Shown here: in pieces, positions 1 to 7,108 of the stretch
Layout: every line of letters begins with the position of its first letter
Numbering within the stretch: the first letter of the stretch is position 1
NCBI GenBank assembly: GCA_039810525.1
Contig: JBDHXE010000130.1
Location: 1-7,111 of the forward strand
Reading direction: 5' to 3'
Source: JBDHXE01 sp039810525
GTDB taxonomy: Bacteria; Bacteroidota; Ignavibacteria; Kapaibacteriales; UBA2268
Length of the DNA: 7,111 nt
Program-made: the position numbers and the translations under genes
The notes under the pieces: model-generated
Database searches by the model: none
The model's input: only the letters and a program-made list of their open reading frames with translations
What the model was told of the DNA's origin: nothing

Positions 1-534
<534 letters not shown>

Positions 535-573
535 AATTGGATAATCAATATAGTTTTTATATATTAAATTTTG

Positions 574-581
574 TAAATTTG
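574..581 (+). promoter_or_regulatory. Possible Bacteroidetes-type -7 promoter box (TAnnTTTG)
   Basis: TAAATTTG fits the Bacteroidetes housekeeping -7 consensus TAnnTTTG and lies 33 bases before the ATG of the OmpA-type gene. No TTTG-like -33 element is visible 19-21 bases upstream. In spacer DNA this AT-rich such a match can arise by chance, so this is only a weak candidate. Confidence 0.25.
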
Positions 582-603
582 TTTAATTTTTTGTATCAAT
601 ATT

Positions 604-608
604 AGGAG
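604..608 (+). promoter_or_regulatory. Shine-Dalgarno site of the OmpA-type gene
   Basis: AGGAG ends six bases before the ATG at 615. It supports that start, which also gives a signal peptide at the very N-terminus. Confidence 0.8.
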
Positions 609-614
609 TGCACT

Positions 615-2768
615 ATGAAGAGAATTTTTTTACTTGTTTTATTAACATTAATGGTTAATGCATTTCTATTTTCTAATGATTTAGAAAATAGAAATGGTTT
701 TGGACTATATTTAGGTGTTGGTTTTAATAGTCATAATGCTGATTTTAAACGTTTGCCTGACTGTCCAAGCTGTTCGCCCGGTTATAAAGATGGTAATGGC
801 GGCGGTTTAAATTTAGGATTAGTTTACGATTATCCTTTATATTCTAAATTCCTGCTATCAAGTAAATTACTATATAAGAATTTAAGTGGTGAACTGATAA
901 ATTCTGAACAAACAACATTAATAGTAAGTGGAAAACCAACTACTGGTGAATTTGAACATTCTCTTCAATCTACACTTGGAGTAATTGGATTAGAGCCAAG
1001 TGTTAAATATAATTTAGTTAATGGATTATATCTTGGTTTAGGTTTAAATGTATCATATCTATTTACGAAAGACTATTCTCAATATGAGAAAATCGTAAAA
1101 CCTACATCTTCAGGCACTTTCCTCAATCCTGATGGCACTGATAGCCATTCGAGAATTAGAAATGAATTTAGTGGTACTCTTCAAGAAGCTAATGCCCTAT
1201 TTATGGCACCCGTTTTATCTTTATCTTATAATTTGCCTCTTAATAAAGATACAACTTTTTCTTTAGAACCTGAATTATCCTATTCATTGGGTTTAACAAA
1301 TATAGTAAATGATAACTTAGTAAATAAATGGAGTGTAAGTACATTATCACTCGGCATTGCTCTAAAATATTCTCCAAAAGAAACTGTACCTAAACCAGAA
1401 AAAAGAATAGAAGAATATAAGATTGATACTATTAAGATTGAAAAAAATGTGATAACAAGCAACTTCTCAATAGGTATAGAAAAGACAAAATTTGATGAGG
1501 ATGAAACTGTTACAGAACTAATAATCAAGAAAATTATTACAAGGACCGATACTTTATTCATCAAGAAGAATTATAAACTTGATGGCTCTCTTATAGCTGT
1601 TGGTGTAGATAATAAAGGCAATGAAATTGAAAATCCTACATTTGTTATTGAAGAATTTATCTCTAATCGTCTAGATCCGCTTCTAAATTATGTATTTTTT
1701 GATGATAATTCGAGTACTTTACCAAATAGATACAAGAGAATAAATAAGCTGGAAGCTTCTTCTTTTAATATTGAGAACTTATTTAGAGACTCTACGATAG
1801 AACTTTACTATAATATTCTAAACATTGTTGGAAGTAGAATGAAAGAGTTTCCAAATGCAAATATTACTTTAACAGGTTGCAATTCTGATCTAAATAATGA
1901 AAAAGGCAATCTTAAATTATCCGAAGAACGTGCTAACACTATAAAAGATTACCTTGTAAATAGATGGAATATAGAAGGCAACAGAATTATGATTGAGAAG
2001 AGAAATCTACCTGCAAAAGCATCAACTCCAAAAGAAGAACCTGATAAAATTGCAGAAAATAGGAGAGTAGAGATTACATCAAATAATCCAAATATATTAA
2101 AACCTATTTTTATTGAAAAAGTTGATAGGACTGCTAACCCACCTATTGCACGCTTCAAAACTAATATCTCAAGTGATTTACCTATATCTTCTTGGGAATT
2201 AAATGCATATCAAAAATCTGCCCCTAATCAAAAGTTTAGTCGATCAGGTAAAGATATAGAAAATCAAATTGATTGGAAATTATCTGAAAACCAAAAAATT
2301 ACTCCGTCTTTACCTGAATTATTAATTAGTGAACTAAAAATTGTCGATGAATTAAATAATGAAAAACTTATCAAAGGAAATGATTTAAAAATAAATATTA
2401 AGACTATTAAAGAGAAAAAAACTGAAATGATCGATGACTACGAAATTGAGCGTTTCAGTCTAATTCTTTTTGATTTTAACAAATCAAATATTGAGGGTGA
2501 TAATAAAGAGATTATAGAATTCATAAAAAAGAGAATTAAACCTGAATCAGAAATTGAAATATCTGGATATGCTGATAGAACTGGTAACTTCGATTATAAT
2601 CAAAAATTAGCCGAACAAAGAGCTATATCTGCTCGAAATTCATTAAATAGAAAGGACACATCAGCAATAGGAATAGGAAGTTCAAAACTATTATATGATA
2701 ATAATAATCCTGAGGGGAGATTCTATTGTAGAACAGTTAATATTATTGTGAAAACTAAAATTAAATAG
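615..2768 (+). CDS. Outer-membrane beta-barrel-like protein with two OmpA-type domains
   Basis: The 717-residue product starts with a signal peptide (MKRIFLLVLL..., cleavage probably near residue 20). Residues 27 to about 252 show alternating aromatic/hydrophobic strands (GFGLYLGVGF, LGIALKY) and fit an N-terminal outer-membrane beta-barrel. A CPSC pair (Cys50, Cys53) sits in the first loop. After a charged linker, a first OmpA-like module spans roughly 356-485: NYVFFDDNSS, then LTGCNSDLNN, LKLSEERANTIKDYL and a final NRRVEI, which is the usual peptidoglycan-binding layout. A second module spans roughly 613-714: LILFDFNKSN, SGYADRTGN, LAEQRAISARNSL and CRTVNIIV, where the canonical NRR ending is altered. 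The likely role is envelope anchoring between outer membrane and peptidoglycan; the specific job is unknown. The vWA gene starts 8 bases after its stop, so the two are probably co-transcribed. It lacks the TPR and WD40 parts expected of the T9SS protein PorE, so I do not call it that. Confidence 0.85.
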   Translation: MKRIFLLVLLTLMVNAFLFSNDLENRNGFGLYLGVGFNSHNADFKRLPDCPSCSPGYKDGNGGGLNLGLVYDYPLYSKFLLSSKLLYKNLSGELINSEQTTLIVSGKPTTGEFEHSLQSTLGVIGLEPSVKYNLVNGLYLGLGLNVSYLFTKDYSQYEKIVKPTSSGTFLNPDGTDSHSRIRNEFSGTLQEANALFMAPVLSLSYNLPLNKDTTFSLEPELSYSLGLTNIVNDNLVNKWSVSTLSLGIALKYSPKETVPKPEKRIEEYKIDTIKIEKNVITSNFSIGIEKTKFDEDETVTELIIKKIITRTDTLFIKKNYKLDGSLIAVGVDNKGNEIENPTFVIEEFISNRLDPLLNYVFFDDNSSTLPNRYKRINKLEASSFNIENLFRDSTIELYYNILNIVGSRMKEFPNANITLTGCNSDLNNEKGNLKLSEERANTIKDYLVNRWNIEGNRIMIEKRNLPAKASTPKEEPDKIAENRRVEITSNNPNILKPIFIEKVDRTANPPIARFKTNISSDLPISSWELNAYQKSAPNQKFSRSGKDIENQIDWKLSENQKITPSLPELLISELKIVDELNNEKLIKGNDLKINIKTIKEKKTEMIDDYEIERFSLILFDFNKSNIEGDNKEIIEFIKKRIKPESEIEISGYADRTGNFDYNQKLAEQRAISARNSLNRKDTSAIGIGSSKLLYDNNNPEGRFYCRTVNIIVKTKIK

Positions 2769-2772
2769 GTGA
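2767..2772 (+). promoter_or_regulatory. Shine-Dalgarno site overlapping the stop of the OmpA-type gene
   Basis: AGGTGA overlaps the TAG stop (2766-2768) of the upstream gene and lies four bases before the ATG at 2777. The compact stop/SD/start junction suggests translational coupling and supports 2777, rather than 2918, as the natural start of the vWA gene. No comparable SD precedes the ATG at 2918. Confidence 0.7.
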
Positions 2773-2776
2773 TAAA

Positions 2777-2914
2777 ATGAAAAAAATCTTATTAATAATC
2801 TTTTTGATATCAAGCTATTTTGCTTTTAGTCAATCTTTATCTTTATTTGATATTGATGCATCTCAATTCCCAAAAATGAAAGCTAAGTTTTATGCTTTTG
2901 ATGGTAATGGTTAG
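2777..2914 (+). pseudogene. Signal-peptide-bearing 5' segment of the vWA gene, ended by an in-frame TAG
   Basis: This 45-codon frame begins with a good SD and encodes a clear signal peptide (MKKILLIIFLISSYFAFSQ). The mature start follows as SLSLFDIDASQFP and MKAKFYAFDGNG, and then comes TAG at 2912-2914. It is in the same frame as the large vWA frame, which continues straight after the stop with Gln-Met-Thr-Asn. From memory, relatives of this vWA family run uninterrupted from signal peptide through 'LFDID..FP.MKAKFYAFD..G.Q.TNL' into the vWA domain, so this is the missing N-terminus of the next gene and not a separate small gene. A single base change (for example Lys AAG to TAG) would explain the break. 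Sequencing error and programmed readthrough are alternatives. Confidence 0.8.
2912..2914 (+). other. In-frame amber codon separating signal peptide from vWA domain
   Basis: TAG lies in the frame shared by the 2777 start and the 2918-6862 frame. It is the only in-frame stop between 2777 and 6860. It sits between FDGNG and QMTNLS, in a stretch that looks protein-coding on both sides. Confidence 0.9.
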
Positions 2915-2917
2915 CAG

Positions 2918-5900
2918 ATGACTAATCTTTCAATTTCTGATTTCACTTTAAAAGAAGAAGGTATCACAAGAACTATTACAAATATATCTTGCCCTACTCC
3001 AAAACCGCCAGATACCCTATCATCTGTTTTAGTTATTGATGTCAGTGGTTCCATGAATTGGGGACCGGGTAATACTACCAATATGGACTTAGCTAAAAAA
3101 GCTGCAAGAGCGTGGGTAACAGCACTACCACAAGGAAGCGAATGCGCTATTACGAGCTTTGATACTTATAATTATCTTAATCAAGACTTCACTCAAAATA
3201 AGAGCTTATTAAATAGTGCTATAGACAAACTTAGTCCAATGGGAGGCACTTACTATAATACGGCTTTAATAGAACCAATGGCAGGTGGATTATTGGTAAG
3301 TAAACAGGGCAAACATAAAAGAGTAATTGTATTTTTAACAGATGGTATGCCTTTGGATACTCCATCGGTGTCAAAAATAGTAAGTGAGGCAAATAGTCAG
3401 AATTGTGTAATATATTGCGTTACACTCGGTATGACTGCACCACAATCAGTAAAATACATTGCAACACAAACTGGTGGTGAAGTATATGAAAATGTAACAA
3501 CAGTGGAAGAGGCAGAAAGTGTATATTTGACGATATTAAGGAAAGCACTAGGTATTCCTTCACCTTGTACTATCGAATGGAATAGCGATATTAGTTGTAA
3601 TTCTGATAGGAAGAACGTAGAACTATCATTAAATAGTATCAATCTCAAATCTTTATCAAGTTATATACTACCAAGTAGCTTATTAGCTAAATTATCATTT
3701 AGTCCACTGACTGTAGTGTTTAGAAATCCTATACCGGGTGTATTAAATGAGCAAAAAGTAAATGTAACAGCAAGTAATGCAGATTTTACAATTACTAATA
3801 TAACAAGCATCAATCCACTATTTACAATAAGTCCCAAGAATTTCAATTTAAAGAAAGGTGAAAGTATAGAGCTAACAGTAAGCTATACAGCGCAAGATAG
3901 TGGCTATGCGTATAGCAAATTTGAGTTAGAGAATAATTTATGTCCAGTATTTTTATATGCAAGCGGAGGTTGGAAAGGTAGGAAACCAAAAAAAACAACA
4001 CTAAAAGTAACTCAACCAAATGGAGGTGAAAAATTTGTAGTAGGAAGCGATACGCTAATCAAATGGGAAGGTGTTTTGCCAAGTGATACGGTAAGATTAG
4101 AATATAGTATTAACAATGGTCAATCTTGGAATATAATTAGCGAAAAATCAAGTGGATTAGAGCACAAGTGGTTAAACATACCAAAGCCGGTGAGCAATCA
4201 ATGTTTAGTTCGTGCTAGCCAATCTAATAACCCAGCTTCAAGTATAATCTGGGAAAAAACTTATGGAGGGAGTGGCTGGGACCAAGCTAATTCCATAATA
4301 GAAACAAGGGATGGAAAACTCGTTGTTGCAGGGTTTGCTGTATCTAGCGATGGCGACATCAAATCAGGCAATAAGGGTGCTGGGGACTATTGGATAATAA
4401 AGATAGACCCTAATGATGGAGAAATAATCTGGGAAAAAACTTTTGGGGGTACTAGCGATGACTATGCTAATTCCATAATAGAAACAAGCGATGGGAATCT
4501 CGTTGTTGCAGGGCATACAAAATCTAACGATGGCGACATCAAGTCAGGCAATAAAGGTGATAGTGACTATTGGATAATAAAAATTAGTGGAGATGGAAAA
4601 ATATTACAGAGTGATATTTCTGATAATGTTTTCTCTATTGTAGTTCCCGAATTCACTTCAAAAGATATTGATATGGAACAAGTATTAAAAGCCGCAACAA
4701 AAGATACTACAATTACTGATTTTATTCAAAATATTGGGTCTTGGAATTTTAGAGTTGACTCTATTTATTTTGAGGGCGCTGATAAAGACGCATTTTCTCT
4801 CGTGTCTGGCTTTCCTAAATATGAACTTTCACCTAATAATAGTCATTTTGCAGAGTTTGTTTTTACACCAACTGAAGCAAGACAATACCAAGCAAATATT
4901 GTAATAATTACTCAATCGGATACTTTAAAACAGATTATTAGAGGTGAAGGTATAGAGCAAAGATTAGAAATAATAAATAAATATATTGATTTTGGTAAAG
5001 TTGAGTTAGGTAGTCAAAAAGATACGATTCAAGCGTTAACGATTAAAAATATAGGTATAACCCCTATAAATATAACTAATACAAAGCATGATTTACCAAA
5101 TGATATTGATTTTACAACTCTTGCTGGTGGAGGACCTTTTACCCTCCAACCTAATGAAACTCGTAAAATGGATTTAAGATTTGAGCCAAGTAATGCTGGG
5201 CGGACAAGCGGAACTCTTGAATTTCATTATAATGGAATCGGTTCTCCCGCTGTAGTACAACTATTTGGTGAAGGCATTAACGCAAAGCCAAGATTACAGA
5301 CCATTTCAAGTTCATTTTCTAATTTAATATGTGAGTCAACTAGTACAAACAATATTTTATTAAAAAATATAGGTAGAGAAAATTTAATAATTAGTTCTAT
5401 CAGTCTATCAGGTAATGATGCGAGTGAATTCAGTATAAACGAGACATTTCCAATTACAATTCTGCCTAATGATGAGTATAAATTAGAAGTTAATTTTAAT
5501 CCTAGTTCTATCGGTACAAAAACGGCAGAATTAGAGATTAAATCAAACTCCGAAGTTGATTCTGTACTTATACTTCCACTTTCAGCACGCAAAGATTTAA
5601 TTGAATTTGCAGTTCAGAATAGTATTGACTTAGGTGTACTCTGCCCAAATGAAAGTAAGCTATTTAGGGTATTAGTATCTAACCAAAGCACAATCGAAAG
5701 TTATATAAATATTAAAGGCGATAGCGAAATTGATATAAAAGGTGATAGCATTAATTTTGCTATAAATATGAAAGATAGCGTAGAATTAGAATTTACGGGA
5801 ATTAGTCAAGAGGATGTATTTAGTCGAAAAATAAATATTGAAGACAGTTGCGGGAATATATATACTGTTAATATAAGCGGTATTATTGAAACTCCAAAGG

Positions 5901-6862
5901 TCGAAATAAATAATACTAGTTTTGTGACTACAATTGGTTCTCACAAGCAGCAAAATATTGAGATAAAGAATAATTCAAGTACAAAGATTATAGTAAATAG
6001 TATTAATGGCATACAAGCACCATTTTTAATAGTTGGCTCTCCATTCCCTTTGGAAATTCAAGCTAATTCAAGTGCTTTTGTAACGATAGAATTTTCACCA
6101 ACAAGTACAATAGATATAACACAACAATTACAAGCAGAAATAGAACCCTGCTCAATAATAAAACCTTTTGAGATTAAAGGTAGTTCATCACAAGCACGAC
6201 TTATAGTAAAATCAATAGAAACAGCAGCTTATGCTGGAGAAGAAATTTCAGTTCCAATTATTTCAGATTTGGCTGAGAATTTAATCGACGCTGGGATAAC
6301 ATCTATTGACTTCGATTTATCATATAATCCAACACTTTTAGCGACTGCGGATTATTCAGCAGATATAGTAAGCGATAGTATGGCTTATATTCACCTTACT
6401 AATATTCCAATAAATGAAATAGCTGGCTCTACCTTATTAAATATTAAATTTATTGCAGGACTTGGTAATGCAGAATTTTGCGATTTAAGATTTTCAAATG
6501 TAAAGATGAATAGCGGTATAGCTGACTTAACAACAATAGATGGAAAATTCAATTTGCTTGGAATATGTAATGAAGGTGGCACGAGATTAATTAACCCGTT
6601 AGATAATAATTTTATATTCACTATTTCACCTAATCCAAGCGATGGAAATGTAGCAATTTCTATTAATTTAATAGAAAATGGTGCTAAATCATTGAAAATG
6701 TATGATTATAATGGTGTATTAATTGAAAGTATAGACTTATCAAACGAGTTAGGAGAAATTTCACTAAATCTAAATACAGAAAAATATACAAATGGGCTAT
6801 ATTTTGTACACTTTCAGACACCAACTATTATAAAAAGAGAAAAATTGATAATAAATAGGTGA
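2918..6862 (+). CDS. Giant vWA / Ig-array / cohesin-like surface protein with T9SS C-terminal sorting domain (N-terminus split off by an amber codon)
   Basis: From the ATG at 2918 the frame gives 1314 residues; the natural start is almost certainly 2777. Domains in order: vWA (about 36-212) with MIDAS residues Asp41-x-Ser43-x-Ser45 (DVSGSM), Thr111 and Asp142 (TDG); an Ig-like region (about 213-352) with a likely Cys217-Cys227 pair; a Kre9/Knh1-like domain starting TQPNGGEKF (about 360-435) and apparently resuming at SDISDNVFSIV (565-575); two 60-residue propeller-type repeats inserted between (443-562); five choice-of-anchor/ASPM-like Ig domains (about 583-677, 684-787, 790-892, 894-990, 992-1090); a cohesin-like domain (about 1094-1215, IDFDLSYNPTLL); and a type A T9SS sorting domain (about 1230-1314, ISPNPSDGN ... 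NGLYFVHF ... KLIINR). The design is that of a metal-dependent ligand-binding, cell-surface adhesin-like protein exported by Sec then T9SS. No enzyme active site is seen. Without the upstream signal peptide the product as read here should stay in the cytoplasm. Confidence 0.85.
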   Translation: MTNLSISDFTLKEEGITRTITNISCPTPKPPDTLSSVLVIDVSGSMNWGPGNTTNMDLAKKAARAWVTALPQGSECAITSFDTYNYLNQDFTQNKSLLNSAIDKLSPMGGTYYNTALIEPMAGGLLVSKQGKHKRVIVFLTDGMPLDTPSVSKIVSEANSQNCVIYCVTLGMTAPQSVKYIATQTGGEVYENVTTVEEAESVYLTILRKALGIPSPCTIEWNSDISCNSDRKNVELSLNSINLKSLSSYILPSSLLAKLSFSPLTVVFRNPIPGVLNEQKVNVTASNADFTITNITSINPLFTISPKNFNLKKGESIELTVSYTAQDSGYAYSKFELENNLCPVFLYASGGWKGRKPKKTTLKVTQPNGGEKFVVGSDTLIKWEGVLPSDTVRLEYSINNGQSWNIISEKSSGLEHKWLNIPKPVSNQCLVRASQSNNPASSIIWEKTYGGSGWDQANSIIETRDGKLVVAGFAVSSDGDIKSGNKGAGDYWIIKIDPNDGEIIWEKTFGGTSDDYANSIIETSDGNLVVAGHTKSNDGDIKSGNKGDSDYWIIKISGDGKILQSDISDNVFSIVVPEFTSKDIDMEQVLKAATKDTTITDFIQNIGSWNFRVDSIYFEGADKDAFSLVSGFPKYELSPNNSHFAEFVFTPTEARQYQANIVIITQSDTLKQIIRGEGIEQRLEIINKYIDFGKVELGSQKDTIQALTIKNIGITPINITNTKHDLPNDIDFTTLAGGGPFTLQPNETRKMDLRFEPSNAGRTSGTLEFHYNGIGSPAVVQLFGEGINAKPRLQTISSSFSNLICESTSTNNILLKNIGRENLIISSISLSGNDASEFSINETFPITILPNDEYKLEVNFNPSSIGTKTAELEIKSNSEVDSVLILPLSARKDLIEFAVQNSIDLGVLCPNESKLFRVLVSNQSTIESYINIKGDSEIDIKGDSINFAINMKDSVELEFTGISQEDVFSRKINIEDSCGNIYTVNISGIIETPKVEINNTSFVTTIGSHKQQNIEIKNNSSTKIIVNSINGIQAPFLIVGSPFPLEIQANSSAFVTIEFSPTSTIDITQQLQAEIEPCSIIKPFEIKGSSSQARLIVKSIETAAYAGEEISVPIISDLAENLIDAGITSIDFDLSYNPTLLATADYSADIVSDSMAYIHLTNIPINEIAGSTLLNIKFIAGLGNAEFCDLRFSNVKMNSGIADLTTIDGKFNLLGICNEGGTRLINPLDNNFIFTISPNPSDGNVAISINLIENGAKSLKMYDYNGVLIESIDLSNELGEISLNLNTEKYTNGLYFVHFQTPTIIKREKLIINR
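4244..4603 (+). repeat. Two tandem 180-bp coding repeats (propeller-type, 60 residues each)
   Basis: The units start at 4244 and 4424, both with ATAATCTGGGAAAAAAC, and have a period of exactly 180 bases. Counted by eye, 4244-4404 and 4424-4584 match at about 135 of 161 positions (84%), after which they diverge. At the protein level each unit reads IIWEKT(Y/F)GG ... ANSIIET.DG.LVVAG ... DGDIKSGNKG ... DYWIIKI. This resembles the 'W.K..GGS..D.A.SI..T.DGGY.V.G...S.DGD..' repeats known from secreted Bacteroidota proteins and predicted to form beta-propeller blades. Only two units are present, too few for a closed propeller on their own. Confidence 0.9.
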
Positions 6863-6966
6863 TAAATAGATAGTAAAGAAAAAATAATAAAATTTATTTA
6901 AAAAACAGCGAGACTAAATCAAAGGTTAATTGTTATATACATAAATAGAATGCAAACACTAAATAG
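6863..6966. other. AT-rich spacer with no intact gene
   Basis: All frames are broken by stops. It begins with the tail of an SD-like motif (AGGTGATAA, 6857-6865) that is not followed by a usable start codon. In the frame of the T9SS tail remnant, TAG codons occur just upstream of the recognisable part. I see no RNA gene or clear terminator here. Confidence 0.6.
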
Positions 6967-7050
6967 CTTAGAGTAAATATAGAGAGCCTACCACTAGGCA
7001 CATATTATATAAAAATAGGAGATAAGGTAGAGAAGTTTGTGAAGATGTAG
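6967..7050 (+). pseudogene. Remnant of a T9SS C-terminal sorting domain (tail of a lost cargo gene)
   Basis: Twenty-seven codons reading LRVNIESLPLG, TYYIKIGDK and VEKFVKM end at TAG 7048-7050. This is the characteristic end of a type A T9SS sorting domain ('I.(S/E)SLP.G.Y.IKIGDKVEKFVK'). There is no start codon, and the frame is closed by TAG directly upstream (6964-6966). The wording differs from the tail of the neighbouring vWA protein (NGLYFVHF ... KLIINR), so it is not a copied end of that gene but the leftover 3' end of a different cargo gene. A hairpin with a T-rich tail follows 29 bases after its stop, as expected for the end of a former transcription unit. Confidence 0.7.
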
Positions 7051-7079
7051 AGCGACTTATTTATATAACACATTGTAGT

Positions 7080-7108
7080 GGCGGAGCTTGCTCCGTCCTT
7101 GTTTTCTT
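7080..7108 (+). terminator. Hairpin with T-rich tail, probable intrinsic terminator
   Basis: GGCGGAGC and GCTCCGTC pair over eight positions with one G-T wobble around a minimal TT loop (7080-7097; the innermost pair probably opens). TTGTTTTCTT follows at 7099-7108. It is by far the most GC-rich spot in the spacer. It could end transcription of the vWA operon or of the decayed T9SS gene. A dispersed palindromic repeat is an alternative. Confidence 0.5.

Noticed and set aside
564..592. AT-only inverted repeat followed by T6 as a terminator of the peptidase gene
   Set aside because: The TTAAA/TTTAA stem is five weak pairs with a 13-base loop, expected by chance in such AT-rich DNA.
1280..2158. 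Reverse-strand open frames opposite the OmpA-type gene (94 and 69 residues)
   Set aside because: Both lie wholly opposite a well-supported gene, have low-complexity hydrophobic sequence and no recognisable domain or SD.
2918..2920. ATG at 2918 as the true start of the vWA protein
   Set aside because: There is no SD and no signal peptide, although a T9SS sorting domain is present. A proper SD, ATG and signal peptide lie in frame at 2777, with a single TAG between.
4244..4603. CRISPR array or mobile element at the 180-bp repeats
   Set aside because: The repeats are in frame, code for a known type of protein repeat, have no spacers and no terminal inverted repeats.
3397..6621. Reverse-strand open frames opposite the vWA gene (61-121 residues)
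   Set aside because: They are shadows of a strongly supported 3.9-kb gene, with no recognisable features.
2766..7050. Genetic code with TAG reassigned as a sense codon
   Set aside because: Only one in-frame TAG interrupts about 2200 codons of coding sequence, and TAG ends the OmpA-type gene and the T9SS tail at family-typical positions. Nonsense mutation or error is simpler.
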